DNA of 9,341 nucleotides from Thermoplasmata archaeon. Lineage in GTDB: Archaea; Thermoplasmatota; Thermoplasmata; Thermoplasmatales; Thermoplasmataceae. Position numbers and translations under genes: made by a program. This document shows, piece after piece, positions 1-5,878 of this stretch; the first letter of the stretch is position 1; each line of letters opens with the position of its first letter. The notes beneath the pieces are model-generated. The model was given only the letters and a program-made list of their open reading frames with translations. It did not search any database and was not told the DNA's origin. The stretch is from the NCBI GenBank assembly GCA_021826835.1, contig JAKAYH010000064.1, forward strand, positions 1 through 9,341. The letters run 5' to 3'.

Positions 1-8
1 AAGGCAGA

Positions 9-20
9 AGATTTATGTTC
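9..20 (+). promoter_or_regulatory. possible TATA box before the hsdM remnant
   Basis: The stretch GATTTATGTT is centred about 26 bp before the ATG at 41, the distance expected for an archaeal leaderless or near-leaderless transcript. A weak AAGG at 33-36 could instead serve as a ribosome binding site. The window edge hides anything further upstream, so this could also be the end of an upstream transcript. Confidence 0.25.
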
Positions 21-40
21 ATTCAAAACTATAAGGTTCA

Positions 41-625
41 ATGATTAACCCTGATTCAGATCTTGAAAAGAGATTATGGTCTTCAGCTGATAAACTTCGT
101 TCAAACATGGATGCTGCTGAATACAAACATGTTGTGCTCGGACTCATATTTTTGAAATACGTATCAGACTCCTTCGAGGAGATTCATAGGGAACTTGAAA
201 ACGATAGAGAGCACCTTTCAGATCCAGAAGATCGGGATGAATACATCTCAAGAAACGTTTTCTGGGTTCCTCCAGAGGCAAGGTGGAATTACCTGCAGAG
301 AAACGCAAAGCTGCCAACAGTAGGAAAGATGATCGACGATGCAATGGAAGTCATAGAAAGAGATAATCCATCTCTGAAGAGTGTGCTTCCAACGAACTAT
401 TCCCGTGCATCGTTGGATAAGCAGAGACTTGGTGAATTTATAGATCTCATCGGAGGCATAGAACTGGGTACTGAAAGCGCAAAGAGCAGGGATCTTCTTG
501 GAAAGGTCTATGAATATTTCCTTGGACAGTTTGCAGATGCAGAGGGAAAGAAAGGAGGACAGTTCTAGACTCCAAAATCCATAGTCCAACTTCTTGTGGA
601 GATGATTGAACCATACAGGGGAAGG
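41..625 (+). pseudogene. hsdM: hsdM remnant: type I restriction-modification DNA methyltransferase, N-terminal part, amber-interrupted
   Basis: This is the N-terminal helical domain of HsdM (HsdM_N), the subunit that methylates adenine in the type I recognition site together with HsdS. Recognisable segments are [18 protein letters not shown] and [13 protein letters not shown] near the start, and [10 protein letters not shown]...GGQF at residues ~150-175. An in-frame TAG at 566-568 replaces the tyrosine of the conserved GGQFYTP motif. The same frame then continues [19 protein letters not shown], the normal HsdM sequence just before the AdoMet-binding DPxxGSGG motif. That motif, the NPPF/NPPY catalytic motif and the remaining ~300 codons are absent, because the sequence runs straight into the HsdR C-terminus. 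HsdM is normally about 500 residues or more, so this copy cannot be an active methylase. It is more GC-balanced than the 570-residue gene at 3753-5465. The ATG at 41 is the natural start; the domain begins right after it. Confidence 0.9.
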
Positions 626-919
626 GATCTTGGATTAAATGAAGACGAGGTTGCATTCTATGATGCTCTTGCCGACAATGAGAGTGCAAAGGAGGTTCTT
701 GGTGATGAAACACTCAGAACCATCGCAAGGGAACTGGTTGTTACTGTAAAGAAGAACATTACCACAGACTGGTCAGTGAGGGAGAGCGTCCAGGCAAAAC
801 TCAGGCTCATAGTGAAGAAGATCCTTAAAAAATACGGATACCCGCCAGATAAACAGGAGAAAGCAACCATCACAGTACTGGAGCAGGCAAAGTTGATGAG
901 GTATGAGTTGGTAAGCTAG
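626..919 (+). pseudogene. hsdR: hsdR remnant: type I restriction subunit, C-terminal ~98 codons, fused in frame to the hsdM remnant
   Basis: The sequence from [16 protein letters not shown] through [34 protein letters not shown] and [12 protein letters not shown] matches the C-terminal domain of type I HsdR proteins, which couples the motor subunit to the methylase core. The nuclease and DEAD-box translocase domains, ~700-900 residues in intact HsdR, are absent. The frame is the same as the hsdM remnant, and the join lies near PYRGR-DLGL (about 617-628). RG-type residues occur on both sides in the intact families, so a short-homology deletion is plausible. A GTG at 596 could start a 107-residue product, but a free HsdR tail has no known function. 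The TAG at 917-919 is the natural end. A convergent gene ends 64 bp further on. Confidence 0.88.
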
Positions 920-982
920 TCTTCATGATCCTATAGTTTTATAGCAGATTGACAAGAAGGATTCGTAAAGGATCAACCCATT

Positions 983-1969
983 TTATATGGGGGGATAGTA
1001 TGACATATTTTGGAACGGAGTAAAGTTCTGAGATAATCTTTGAATTACCTGTTGCTTCGCTTGCTTAAACTCCTGTTCATTGAAAAACGCATTGATGAGA
1101 ACGAATACCAGATTAACGAGGGCAGCAAACAATCTTTCCCAAGGTTTTCCCCCATGAAGCAGTGAGTTACGCTGATTGGAGATAATATCATATGGCTTTC
1201 CATCATTATACATTTCTGAAAAGGCTTCTTTAAAATGTTCCCTAAATAATGACAGATTTTCTTTCAACAAACTGTTTTTGGTGAAATGTTCAACTCCCCT
1301 CAGGAGAGATGCCAGATTAGAGATATTGGATCTTAATAACTTATTCAACGGCACGTTCTCCCCATCCTCAGACAAAAATTGCTTTTGTAATAACTCTGGA
1401 TTATCCTGGTTATCCTGTACGCAGTTTTTCCAGTGTTCTTTTAACAACCCATCAATGAGTGGATAGGCCAGGTGAGCAATGATAATATGATCTTTGGCTC
1501 GGCTATACATTCTTGGCGACAAAGCATTTTGTGCTTCCCTAACCCTTCTTGTGTCCGGAGTTTCCCAAGGATTATATGTTCTACTGAAAATTACGTCCAT
1601 CAGCAGGAAAAACCGCTGGATAATATCAGGATCTACTGAATTTAATTTCCCACTCATTACTTGCAAAATATCTGCCCCGAATGACCAATAAAAATAATGG
1701 TCAAAATTCACAAGATACCTCTCAATGTCAATCAGAAAAATTGCAGTTTTCTCATAAGCTTCAAAATCAAGGAGCTCCATTCTAGCTTTGTTGATGATCT
1801 GCAATTTATTGTCGCATGGGGAAATCATTGAAGACTGGATGATAACATTTCTTGGGTCATAATGCCCGGAAATTACTCTTGGAAAATTCTCTTTAAGACA
1901 CTGTAAATATTCAGCAACGATAGACCTGATCTGAGAAGCTCTAATCTCCAGAATATTTGTTTCAGTCAA
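983..1969 (-). CDS. HEPN-domain protein, putative RNase/defence effector (328 aa)
   Basis: A soluble, mostly helical protein with no membrane segment. The C-terminal third has the signature of a HEPN nuclease fold: residues 267-273 read RNSLLHG, giving the RNxxxH motif (R267, H272). It is followed by the hydrophobic helix LFAALVNLVFVLINAFF (280-296). Upstream, AHLAYPLIDGLLKEHW (165-180) and PLNKLLRSNISNLASLL (207-223) look like the paired helices that precede the RNxxxHG loop in DUF4209-like HEPN proteins. The N-terminal ~150 residues are not recognised. HEPN proteins with an intact R...H pair are commonly metal-independent RNases in toxin-antitoxin, abortive-infection and CRISPR systems; activity here is inferred. 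The start is a TTG at 1969 with AGGG a few bases upstream and a TATA box about 30 bp upstream; the next ATG would drop 47 residues. The gene is convergent with the dead type I locus. No antitoxin-like gene adjoins it, so it is either self-contained or orphaned. Confidence 0.72.
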   Translation of the reverse strand: MTETNILEIRASQIRSIVAEYLQCLKENFPRVISGHYDPRNVIIQSSMISPCDNKLQIINKARMELLDFEAYEKTAIFLIDIERYLVNFDHYFYWSFGADILQVMSGKLNSVDPDIIQRFFLLMDVIFSRTYNPWETPDTRRVREAQNALSPRMYSRAKDHIIIAHLAYPLIDGLLKEHWKNCVQDNQDNPELLQKQFLSEDGENVPLNKLLRSNISNLASLLRGVEHFTKNSLLKENLSLFREHFKEAFSEMYNDGKPYDIISNQRNSLLHGGKPWERLFAALVNLVFVLINAFFNEQEFKQAKQQVIQRLSQNFTPFQNMSYYPPI

Positions 1970-1995
1970 ATCAATCCCTTCTTTGTTATATCTTA

Positions 1996-2004
1996 CAATT
2001 ATAA
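1996..2004 (-). promoter_or_regulatory. TATA box for the HEPN gene
   Basis: On the - strand this reads TTATAATTG, centred about 30 bp before the TTG start at 1969. That puts transcription start within roughly five bases of the start codon. It lies directly beside the IS256-type end at 2027-2049, so the IS debris borders this promoter. Confidence 0.45.
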
Positions 2005-2017
2005 CGGGGTCTAAAAG

Positions 2018-2380
2018 TTATCGTGCGTAATGTCCTAAAAATTGTGTAAGATTAATGATACCTCCCCTGGGACATTTCCCGATCGCGTACTGGCATTTAT
2101 AGAATCTCCTCGGGGATCTAAGAGACTGCTTCTCGTTTATCTCAGTGTCGTTGATGATCTTCATGGCGTTGTTCTCCGACAACAGGGAATCGATTATCTT
2201 TACCCTTCTTCGTATCTCCTTGTTCATCCTCTCGATTATGTTCATAGAATGTTTCGATCTGCGTGTTTATTCAGTATATTCGTAGTATTTCAGTAAATGT
2301 GATAATTCCTTCTCTATGCTCATATTATCTGAACGTAACTGAACCCAGTACAAATATGCCTTCATAATATCCGTCTGCAT
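2018..2380 (-). pseudogene. IS256-family (mutator-type) transposase, C-terminal remnant
   Basis: In one frame, reading from 2380 down, the sequence gives LYWVQLRSDNMSIEKEL and SHLLKYYEYTE, then a TAA at 2267-2269, then TRRSKHSMNIIERMNKEIRRR. This matches the conserved C-terminal block of IS256 transposases (FP..IRR.IYTTN.IER.N.EI.RR). The TAA replaces a residue of the IRR helix, and the usual TTN has become SMN. After VKIIDSLLSENNAMKII the match weakens and the frame runs into the element's end. All three catalytic acidic positions and more than 250 upstream residues of a ~400-residue transposase are missing. An ATG at 2245 would give 75 residues, but that is only a fragment. It is an old, inactive remnant sitting 60 bp downstream of the 197-residue gene. 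Confidence 0.8.
2027..2049. repeat. candidate terminal inverted repeat of the IS256-type remnant
   Basis: The + strand sequence GTAATGTCC followed by AAAAATTGTGTAA resembles IS256-family ends, which often carry an ACACAA...TTGGACA-type sequence when read outward from the transposase. It lies where the transposase frame ends, as expected for the right-hand end. No matching partner end was found elsewhere in the window, consistent with a truncated element. Confidence 0.45.
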
Positions 2381-2440
2381 TCAGCAGAACCTTAACATGC
2401 TTGTTTATCCACGAATTCAGATCCTTTTCTTTTTTTCACA

Positions 2441-3034
2441 TCATATCACCTGTTTATCCCTGTATTGGACCAGATTTTTCAGAGAATTAGGATTCATTTT
2501 CCTTTTTTTGGCTTCGTCTTTCTGGATCAGGTGGCTTTCTATCCACTTTACATCATCATTATATTCCACTAAAAATATAGGAATTACTGATCCCCGGCCT
2601 GTGGTTCTGCAGAACTCTTCGACAATTCCTTTATCGGTATATAGTTTGCCGGAAGATTTCATTTCTTCTATTTTGGTTTCACACCATTCGTTCTTTTGTT
2701 CTTCTGAATCCAAAGGTTCCTTTTCACAGAGCCATTCAAAATAATAATCCAGCCGCCCATAGAACTGCCTGATTTGATATAGATAATCTGTCTTCCAATC
2801 AGGATTAAGTGCCTCTACAGACCATTTAGTGAGATCGTTCCTGTCAATGATATTATCAATATAATTCAGATCGATGACCATATAGAAAAGCGACCTTATG
2901 CCGCTAATGTCATCATCCAAGAAGATATCATACTCATTATTATATCGATCGCTTTCTTCCTCTGTTTCAGGTATCATTGTTCTTACTTTTATGCCGAGAG
3001 GATGAAGGATCCATTTTGCCTCGCCATATCTCAT
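2441..3034 (-). CDS. hypothetical acidic protein (197 aa), possibly N-terminally shortened
   Basis: No family is recognised. The protein is rich in Asp/Glu, Tyr and Trp and has no signal peptide or membrane helix. It begins MRYGEAKWILHPLGIKV, has an acidic stretch at ~22-45 (PETEEESD...DIFLDDDISG), a helical middle with IRQFYGRLDYYFEWL (88-102), and a possible strand pair VIPIFLVEY (150-158) followed by a basic tail. The ATG at 3034 is preceded by a TATA-like run ~27 bp upstream and no clear ribosome site, which fits a leaderless transcript. However, the same frame is open for 38 more codons upstream to a TGA and coding-like beyond it, so this may be the surviving C-terminal part of a longer gene. 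The IS256 remnant lies 60 bp past its stop. It could be a real stand-alone gene or decay debris; the promoter favours the first, the upstream frame the second. Confidence 0.55.
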   Translation of the reverse strand: MRYGEAKWILHPLGIKVRTMIPETEEESDRYNNEYDIFLDDDISGIRSLFYMVIDLNYIDNIIDRNDLTKWSVEALNPDWKTDYLYQIRQFYGRLDYYFEWLCEKEPLDSEEQKNEWCETKIEEMKSSGKLYTDKGIVEEFCRTTGRGSVIPIFLVEYNDDVKWIESHLIQKDEAKKRKMNPNSLKNLVQYRDKQVI

Positions 3035-3265
3035 AGGAATAACATCACGTGAGAAATATATATATCTTTTGAAGATTTTCGAATTATGGCCGAATATGTG
3101 ATCGGTAATCTCTAATAATTCGCCGAATAAACCGATAAAAGCATGGAGTCATGACATTTCAAAAATATGGATATCTTTCCGCCTAAATATACATAATATG
3201 AGAGCGACCATGTAAGGAAACAAAGTTTTGTCTTCCAAACTATGAATAGATAATTTCTTACGCAT
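3035..3265 (-). other. in-frame coding-like extension upstream of the 197-aa gene, broken by TGA at 3149-3151
   Basis: From an ATG at 3265 the frame reads MRKKLSIHSLEDKTLFPYM, then a hydrophobic VALILCIF, up to EMS. It meets TGA at 3149-3151, then resumes LHAFIGLFGELLEITDHIF and reaches the 197-residue start without another stop. A single TGG-to-TGA change would restore a 274-residue protein, with the broken codon reading as tryptophan. Amphipathic character on both sides of the stop supports former coding. It is alternatively chance in an AT-rich spacer; there is no strong ribosome site at 3265. Confidence 0.35.
3055..3067 (-). promoter_or_regulatory. TATA box for the 197-aa gene
   Basis: The - strand reads GATATATATATTTC with an A-rich element (CAAAAGA) just upstream as a possible BRE. 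Its centre is about 27 bp before the ATG at 3034, so transcription would start at or very near the start codon. The same bases can be read as codons for RYIYF in the upstream-extended frame, so the TATA resemblance could be coincidental. Confidence 0.45.
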
Positions 3266-3752
3266 TTTATTGGCTTTGCATATCGATGGATTTTAATTTT
3301 GAAAAATGGTTTACATAGATTTAATTCTAAAGTATGAGAAATTTCTTTTCTGTGATCCCTAAAATCTGTAGTGAAATACTAGAATTTTTTCACACACAAC
3401 CTGCAATAACCGTTCACTGGCCCAGGAAACACTCAATACTATTCGCGATACCTTAGATTTCATTGTACATGCTTCCCATGGAGTGATAGAAATTTTCCTT
3501 AGAGACTAATTAGTAGGCACAGCGTGGTTCATAGACTCATCAGGGAATGACCAAGTGAAATACTATTCTAACTCTCTAAAATAATTTGCAGAAAGTCTTA
3601 TATTCTGCACAGCCAACCAGTAATACTTCCCTAAGTCAGTGTTACCACACAAATCTTCATACTCTCTCCGGCAAATTATTCTATCCTGTGTAGTTAAATT
3701 TAGGCGATTAAGCTTAAGGGGATATAGAGTTGTTTAAATTAATTAACATTGA
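3266..3752. other. gap without an intact gene; faint coding-like patches
   Basis: No intact gene, tRNA or CRISPR repeat is seen here. The - strand has a 56-codon open stretch at 3566-3733, with segments such as TTQDRIICRREYEDLCG and KYYWLAVQNIRLSANYF, that lacks a usable start. It is in the same frame as the 197-residue gene, with stops between at 3563, 3506, 3359, 3311 and 3293. A + strand frame at ~3374-3505 (segment LAQETLNTIRDTLDFIV) also looks partly coding. A small hairpin, TGCAGAA/TTCTGCA with a 9-base loop, lies at 3587-3609. The region is best read as decayed sequence of unknown origin. Confidence 0.4.
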
Positions 3753-5465
3753 TCAAACTCTTAGATAAGAAATCAACCTACCGCTTCTTTTCTGGTGTAA
3801 ATAATAATAGAAAAAGAATGCAGATGAAAGTAAAATCTCTGTCGGGATAGCTAGCGAAAAGATTCTATGATAATGATAAACCCAAAGCATAAAATCTAAG
3901 GTGGAAGCAAGTAAAATGTTTGCAACTGAACCACCTATTAAAATAAGAAGATTTAGTTCTTGCTCGTTTCCTTCTATCTCGTAATCAGAAAATAATTTGA
4001 TCCTTTCTCTCAATTTATCATAGTGACTTTTTATTAGAAATGTTTCCATAGCTATTTCAAGTGCGTTTCTCAGTTCCAATTTTTGAACTATATCTGCATC
4101 GTAAAAATTTTTAAAATCGAATGAAGCTTTTTTTAGAAGATCAAACATGATTTTCGCTTTCTCGCCATTTTTAATATGCTCTTCCACTTTAGAGTTATAA
4201 GTTATAAATGTTTGAGCCATCGTGCATAATATATCGCCTAATAATATACCCCACGCCGTGTCCCACCTTAAATTATCTTTGCTCAATTCCTTGTCAGTTA
4301 TTGCTGCTGAACAATAATCAAGGTATGATGGGTATACCCTAATATTTTGAAAATACATAGCGCCCTCTATATCGCGCCTAATTAGATCATTGACTCTTCG
4401 TTTAAAAAATTCTTTTCCCCATGTCTCTTTAGAAGACCTCTGAAAAACATTGCACAGAAAAGAGTACCAATTGTTCAGGGCTGGCGTTTCAGATGTAAAG
4501 TCATCCTCGAAAAAAACTTTCGTATCAGCTTCTAATTCGTCTTGAGTGTGGCCATTAAAGGATACTGAAAGAGATTCGAATGACAAGAAGGATATCAAAT
4601 CAGTAACGGCATTCACAAATCTGCATGGTTCGGCGTATTTTTCTTTGTTACGATTTTTCTTGGAATTAATAAACTTACATTCCTCTTTATTTTTTTTGTC
4701 TTCTTTTACTTTGTATATTTTTTTCCTGAAATCACCTAGAAAAGATACCCAGATATAAAAGAGCAAAAAAGTCCTAAAACTTATCATATTATAAACCGGC
4801 TTATTGTCTTTATCATGATAAAAGTTCCATAGACCAATTAAGTTTTTATCTTTAATTGTTTCTTTGATTAGTTTTACAGTGTCATTGACCGATGAATTTT
4901 TAAACGATTGCGAGAGATTAACATATACATCTTTTAATGCAATATTCAAAAAGACTACTTCATCTTGTCTATCATTGGCTGATTCTATTATAAAGCTAAA
5001 AGAAGCCGCATTTTTGAGTTTTCCTTTATTATATATATTATAGTCCTTTTTCTTTTTATTATATGTATAAAAATCATCAACATTAAGGTGTAATACAGAT
5101 AAGATTTTAACTTTATAATTCTTAAATGTATTATCATGTGGTATCTCTAATGGAAAGCTATTGATACTTTCAATTCCGATGTTAATAAAACCATTTCTTC
5201 CTTTTTCTGTTAAAACGTTATGTTTACGTGAGGCTATTCTTGTTAAATAATCTTTAAGATCAGTATCAGATTGACTTTTAATGAAAGTATAAATATCTTT
5301 GCCATTTTCTTTTTTACATACATTAGTGTTTTTTTTATACACCACTTCGTTCGAAAAGAGGTCTTCTTCAATATATTCTAGTGTTCCTTTATTTTTGGTT
5401 TCCATATCTAAACCATAAAGTTCGAAACCAATACAAAAACTTCTAATAACTTTTTTGATATCCAC
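3753..5465 (-). CDS. unrecognised 570-aa protein with two C-terminal transmembrane helices
   Basis: No family is recognised. Residues 1-480 are soluble, rich in Lys, Asn, Phe and Tyr, and probably cytoplasmic. A hydrophobic segment FRTFLLFYIWVSFLG (230-244) is followed by a Lys-rich, low-complexity linker (245-280). Residues 436-500 look like long helices ending in KLRERIKLFSDYEIEGNEQE. Two membrane helices follow, at ~504-527 and ~535-557, with a short connecting loop and a basic tail (HQKRSGRL). This order of large helical domain then two terminal helices resembles CorA-like channels and several membrane-acting defence effectors, but no GMN-type loop is seen, so the resemblance is topological only. 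The start is a GTG at 5465 with a TATA box ~25 bp upstream and no adjacent ribosome site. Codon and base use are much more AT-rich than in the type I remnant, suggesting separate acquisition. It lies between restriction systems and has no obvious partner except the micro-ORFs upstream. Confidence 0.75.
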   Translation of the reverse strand: MDIKKVIRSFCIGFELYGLDMETKNKGTLEYIEEDLFSNEVVYKKNTNVCKKENGKDIYTFIKSQSDTDLKDYLTRIASRKHNVLTEKGRNGFINIGIESINSFPLEIPHDNTFKNYKVKILSVLHLNVDDFYTYNKKKKDYNIYNKGKLKNAASFSFIIESANDRQDEVVFLNIALKDVYVNLSQSFKNSSVNDTVKLIKETIKDKNLIGLWNFYHDKDNKPVYNMISFRTFLLFYIWVSFLGDFRKKIYKVKEDKKNKEECKFINSKKNRNKEKYAEPCRFVNAVTDLISFLSFESLSVSFNGHTQDELEADTKVFFEDDFTSETPALNNWYSFLCNVFQRSSKETWGKEFFKRRVNDLIRRDIEGAMYFQNIRVYPSYLDYCSAAITDKELSKDNLRWDTAWGILLGDILCTMAQTFITYNSKVEEHIKNGEKAKIMFDLLKKASFDFKNFYDADIVQKLELRNALEIAMETFLIKSHYDKLRERIKLFSDYEIEGNEQELNLLILIGGSVANILLASTLDFMLWVYHYHRIFSLAIPTEILLSSAFFFYYYLHQKRSGRLISYLRV

Positions 5466-5480
5466 ACATAAGTATAGACC

Positions 5481-5496
5481 AATATATATTTATATT
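5481..5496 (-). promoter_or_regulatory. TATA box for the 570-aa gene
   Basis: The - strand reads AATATAAATATATATT. The TATAAATA core is centred about 25 bp before the GTG at 5465, predicting a leaderless transcript. This is the strongest TATA match in the window. The micro-ORF with the perfect Shine-Dalgarno sequence ends 18 bp upstream of it. Confidence 0.55.
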
Positions 5497-5514
5497 CTTG
5501 TTTTTCCTATACTG

Positions 5515-5544
5515 TTACGGATGTTCATCATTTCCGCCCATCAT
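5515..5544 (-). CDS. micro-ORF 2, nine residues (MMGGNDEHP)
   Basis: A nine-codon frame, ATG ATG ... TAA, is preceded at ideal spacing (7 bases from the GGAGG core) by the best ribosome binding site in the window. It could be a leader peptide for the 570-residue gene, the surviving start of a gene whose body was lost, or chance. No function is proposed. The short length makes coding uncertain; the ribosome site is the only argument for it. Confidence 0.3.
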   Translation of the reverse strand: MMGGNDEHP

Positions 5545-5546
5545 AT

Positions 5547-5556
5547 GATCACCTCC
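5547..5556 (-). promoter_or_regulatory. near-perfect Shine-Dalgarno sequence GGAGGTGATC
   Basis: Ten consecutive bases are complementary to the conserved 3' tail of archaeal 16S rRNA (GATCACCTCC). The site overlaps the TGA stop of micro-ORF 1 and precedes the ATG of micro-ORF 2. No other start in the window has a site this strong, yet it precedes only a nine-codon frame. Confidence 0.6.
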
Positions 5557-5590
5557 ATTCTAAGTATTTCTTATTGTACAGTTTTTCCAT
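5549..5590 (-). CDS. micro-ORF 1, thirteen residues (MEKLYNKKYLEWR)
   Basis: A basic and aromatic 13-codon frame from ATG at 5590, with AGGG eight bases upstream and a TATA-like box at 5627-5640. Its TGA stop falls within the Shine-Dalgarno sequence of micro-ORF 2, the arrangement seen in translationally coupled genes. It may be a leader peptide, a broken gene start, or chance. Confidence 0.3.
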   Translation of the reverse strand: MEKLYNKKYLEWR

Positions 5591-5626
5591 TTAAGTTCCC
5601 TAATCCTGTAACAAAATAATAGTTAA

Positions 5627-5640
5627 CGTTGATATATATT
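5627..5640 (-). promoter_or_regulatory. TATA-like box upstream of the micro-ORFs
   Basis: The - strand reads AATATATATCAACG. Transcription would start near 5609, giving a leader of about 19 bases before micro-ORF 1, long enough to hold its weak AGGG ribosome site. A transcript from here could also run through into the 570-residue gene. Confidence 0.35.
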
Positions 5641-5795
5641 ACTATCTCTTCTTTAAATACTGTAATACATTTATCCTCTTGCATGTAATGAGAATATGAG
5701 TATTTCTAAATTTTATCCTTAGGAGAAGAGTGTGTGACTATGTTTTGAGGGTATTCTGAATTTGGTTTTCAGTGCTATTCTGTATTAACATCTTA

Positions 5796-5811
5796 TAATC
5801 CCGCGGGATTA
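5796..5811. promoter_or_regulatory. 16-bp perfect palindrome TAATCCCGCGGGATTA, candidate operator
   Basis: The two 8-base arms match exactly with no spacer, and the GC-rich core CCCGCGGG stands out in an AT-rich region. It ends four bases before a TATA box on the + strand, so a dimeric regulator bound here would cover the BRE position. It could instead form an RNA hairpin, but no T-run follows. Confidence 0.45.
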
Positions 5812-5814
5812 GAA

Positions 5815-5822
5815 TTTATAAA
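5815..5822 (+). promoter_or_regulatory. TATA box TTTATAAA
   Basis: A good archaeal TATA match directly after the palindrome. Transcription would start near 5843, at the GTG GTG pair at 5838-5843, or with a ~35-base leader before the ATG at 5879. Confidence 0.4.
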
Positions 5823-5878
5823 GCTATCCTCACAGAAGTGGTGAACGAAATATGTGATTCATCACATCATAAATGACA

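Larger units (their letters stand above)
5641..5878. other. non-coding stretch with palindrome, TATA box and inverted repeat
   Basis: No coding frame is convincing here apart from a GTG GTG micro-frame at 5838-5876 (VVNEICDSSHHK). The noteworthy content is the palindrome at 5796-5811, the adjoining TATA box at 5815-5822, and an inverted repeat ATGTGA-TTCA-TCACAT at 5852-5867. Together they look like a regulated + strand promoter region for the zinc-ribbon remnant that follows. Confidence 0.4.

Noticed and set aside
566..568. TAG in hsdM read as pyrrolysine or suppressed amber
   Set aside because: The downstream join to HsdR already destroys the gene, and no pyrrolysine machinery or insertion context is visible. 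A plain nonsense mutation is simpler.
977..991. CCCAT-TTTAT-ATGGG hairpin at the end of the HEPN gene as a terminator
   Set aside because: The stem is only five pairs, overlaps the stop codon, and has no T-run after it on the - strand.
1176..1691. + strand open frames of 65-96 codons opposite the HEPN gene
   Set aside because: They lie antisense to a better-supported gene and show no domain or start signal.
2325..2430. Second - strand frame with WINKHVKVLLNADGYYEGIF as a transposase catalytic segment
   Set aside because: It overlaps, in another frame, the better match to the IS256 C-terminal block (LYWVQ...SIEKEL), and no clear catalytic motif is present.
3506..3515. Short palindrome with CTAATTAG as an operator
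   Set aside because: Ten or fewer AT-rich bases of symmetry are expected by chance here, and no promoter adjoins it.
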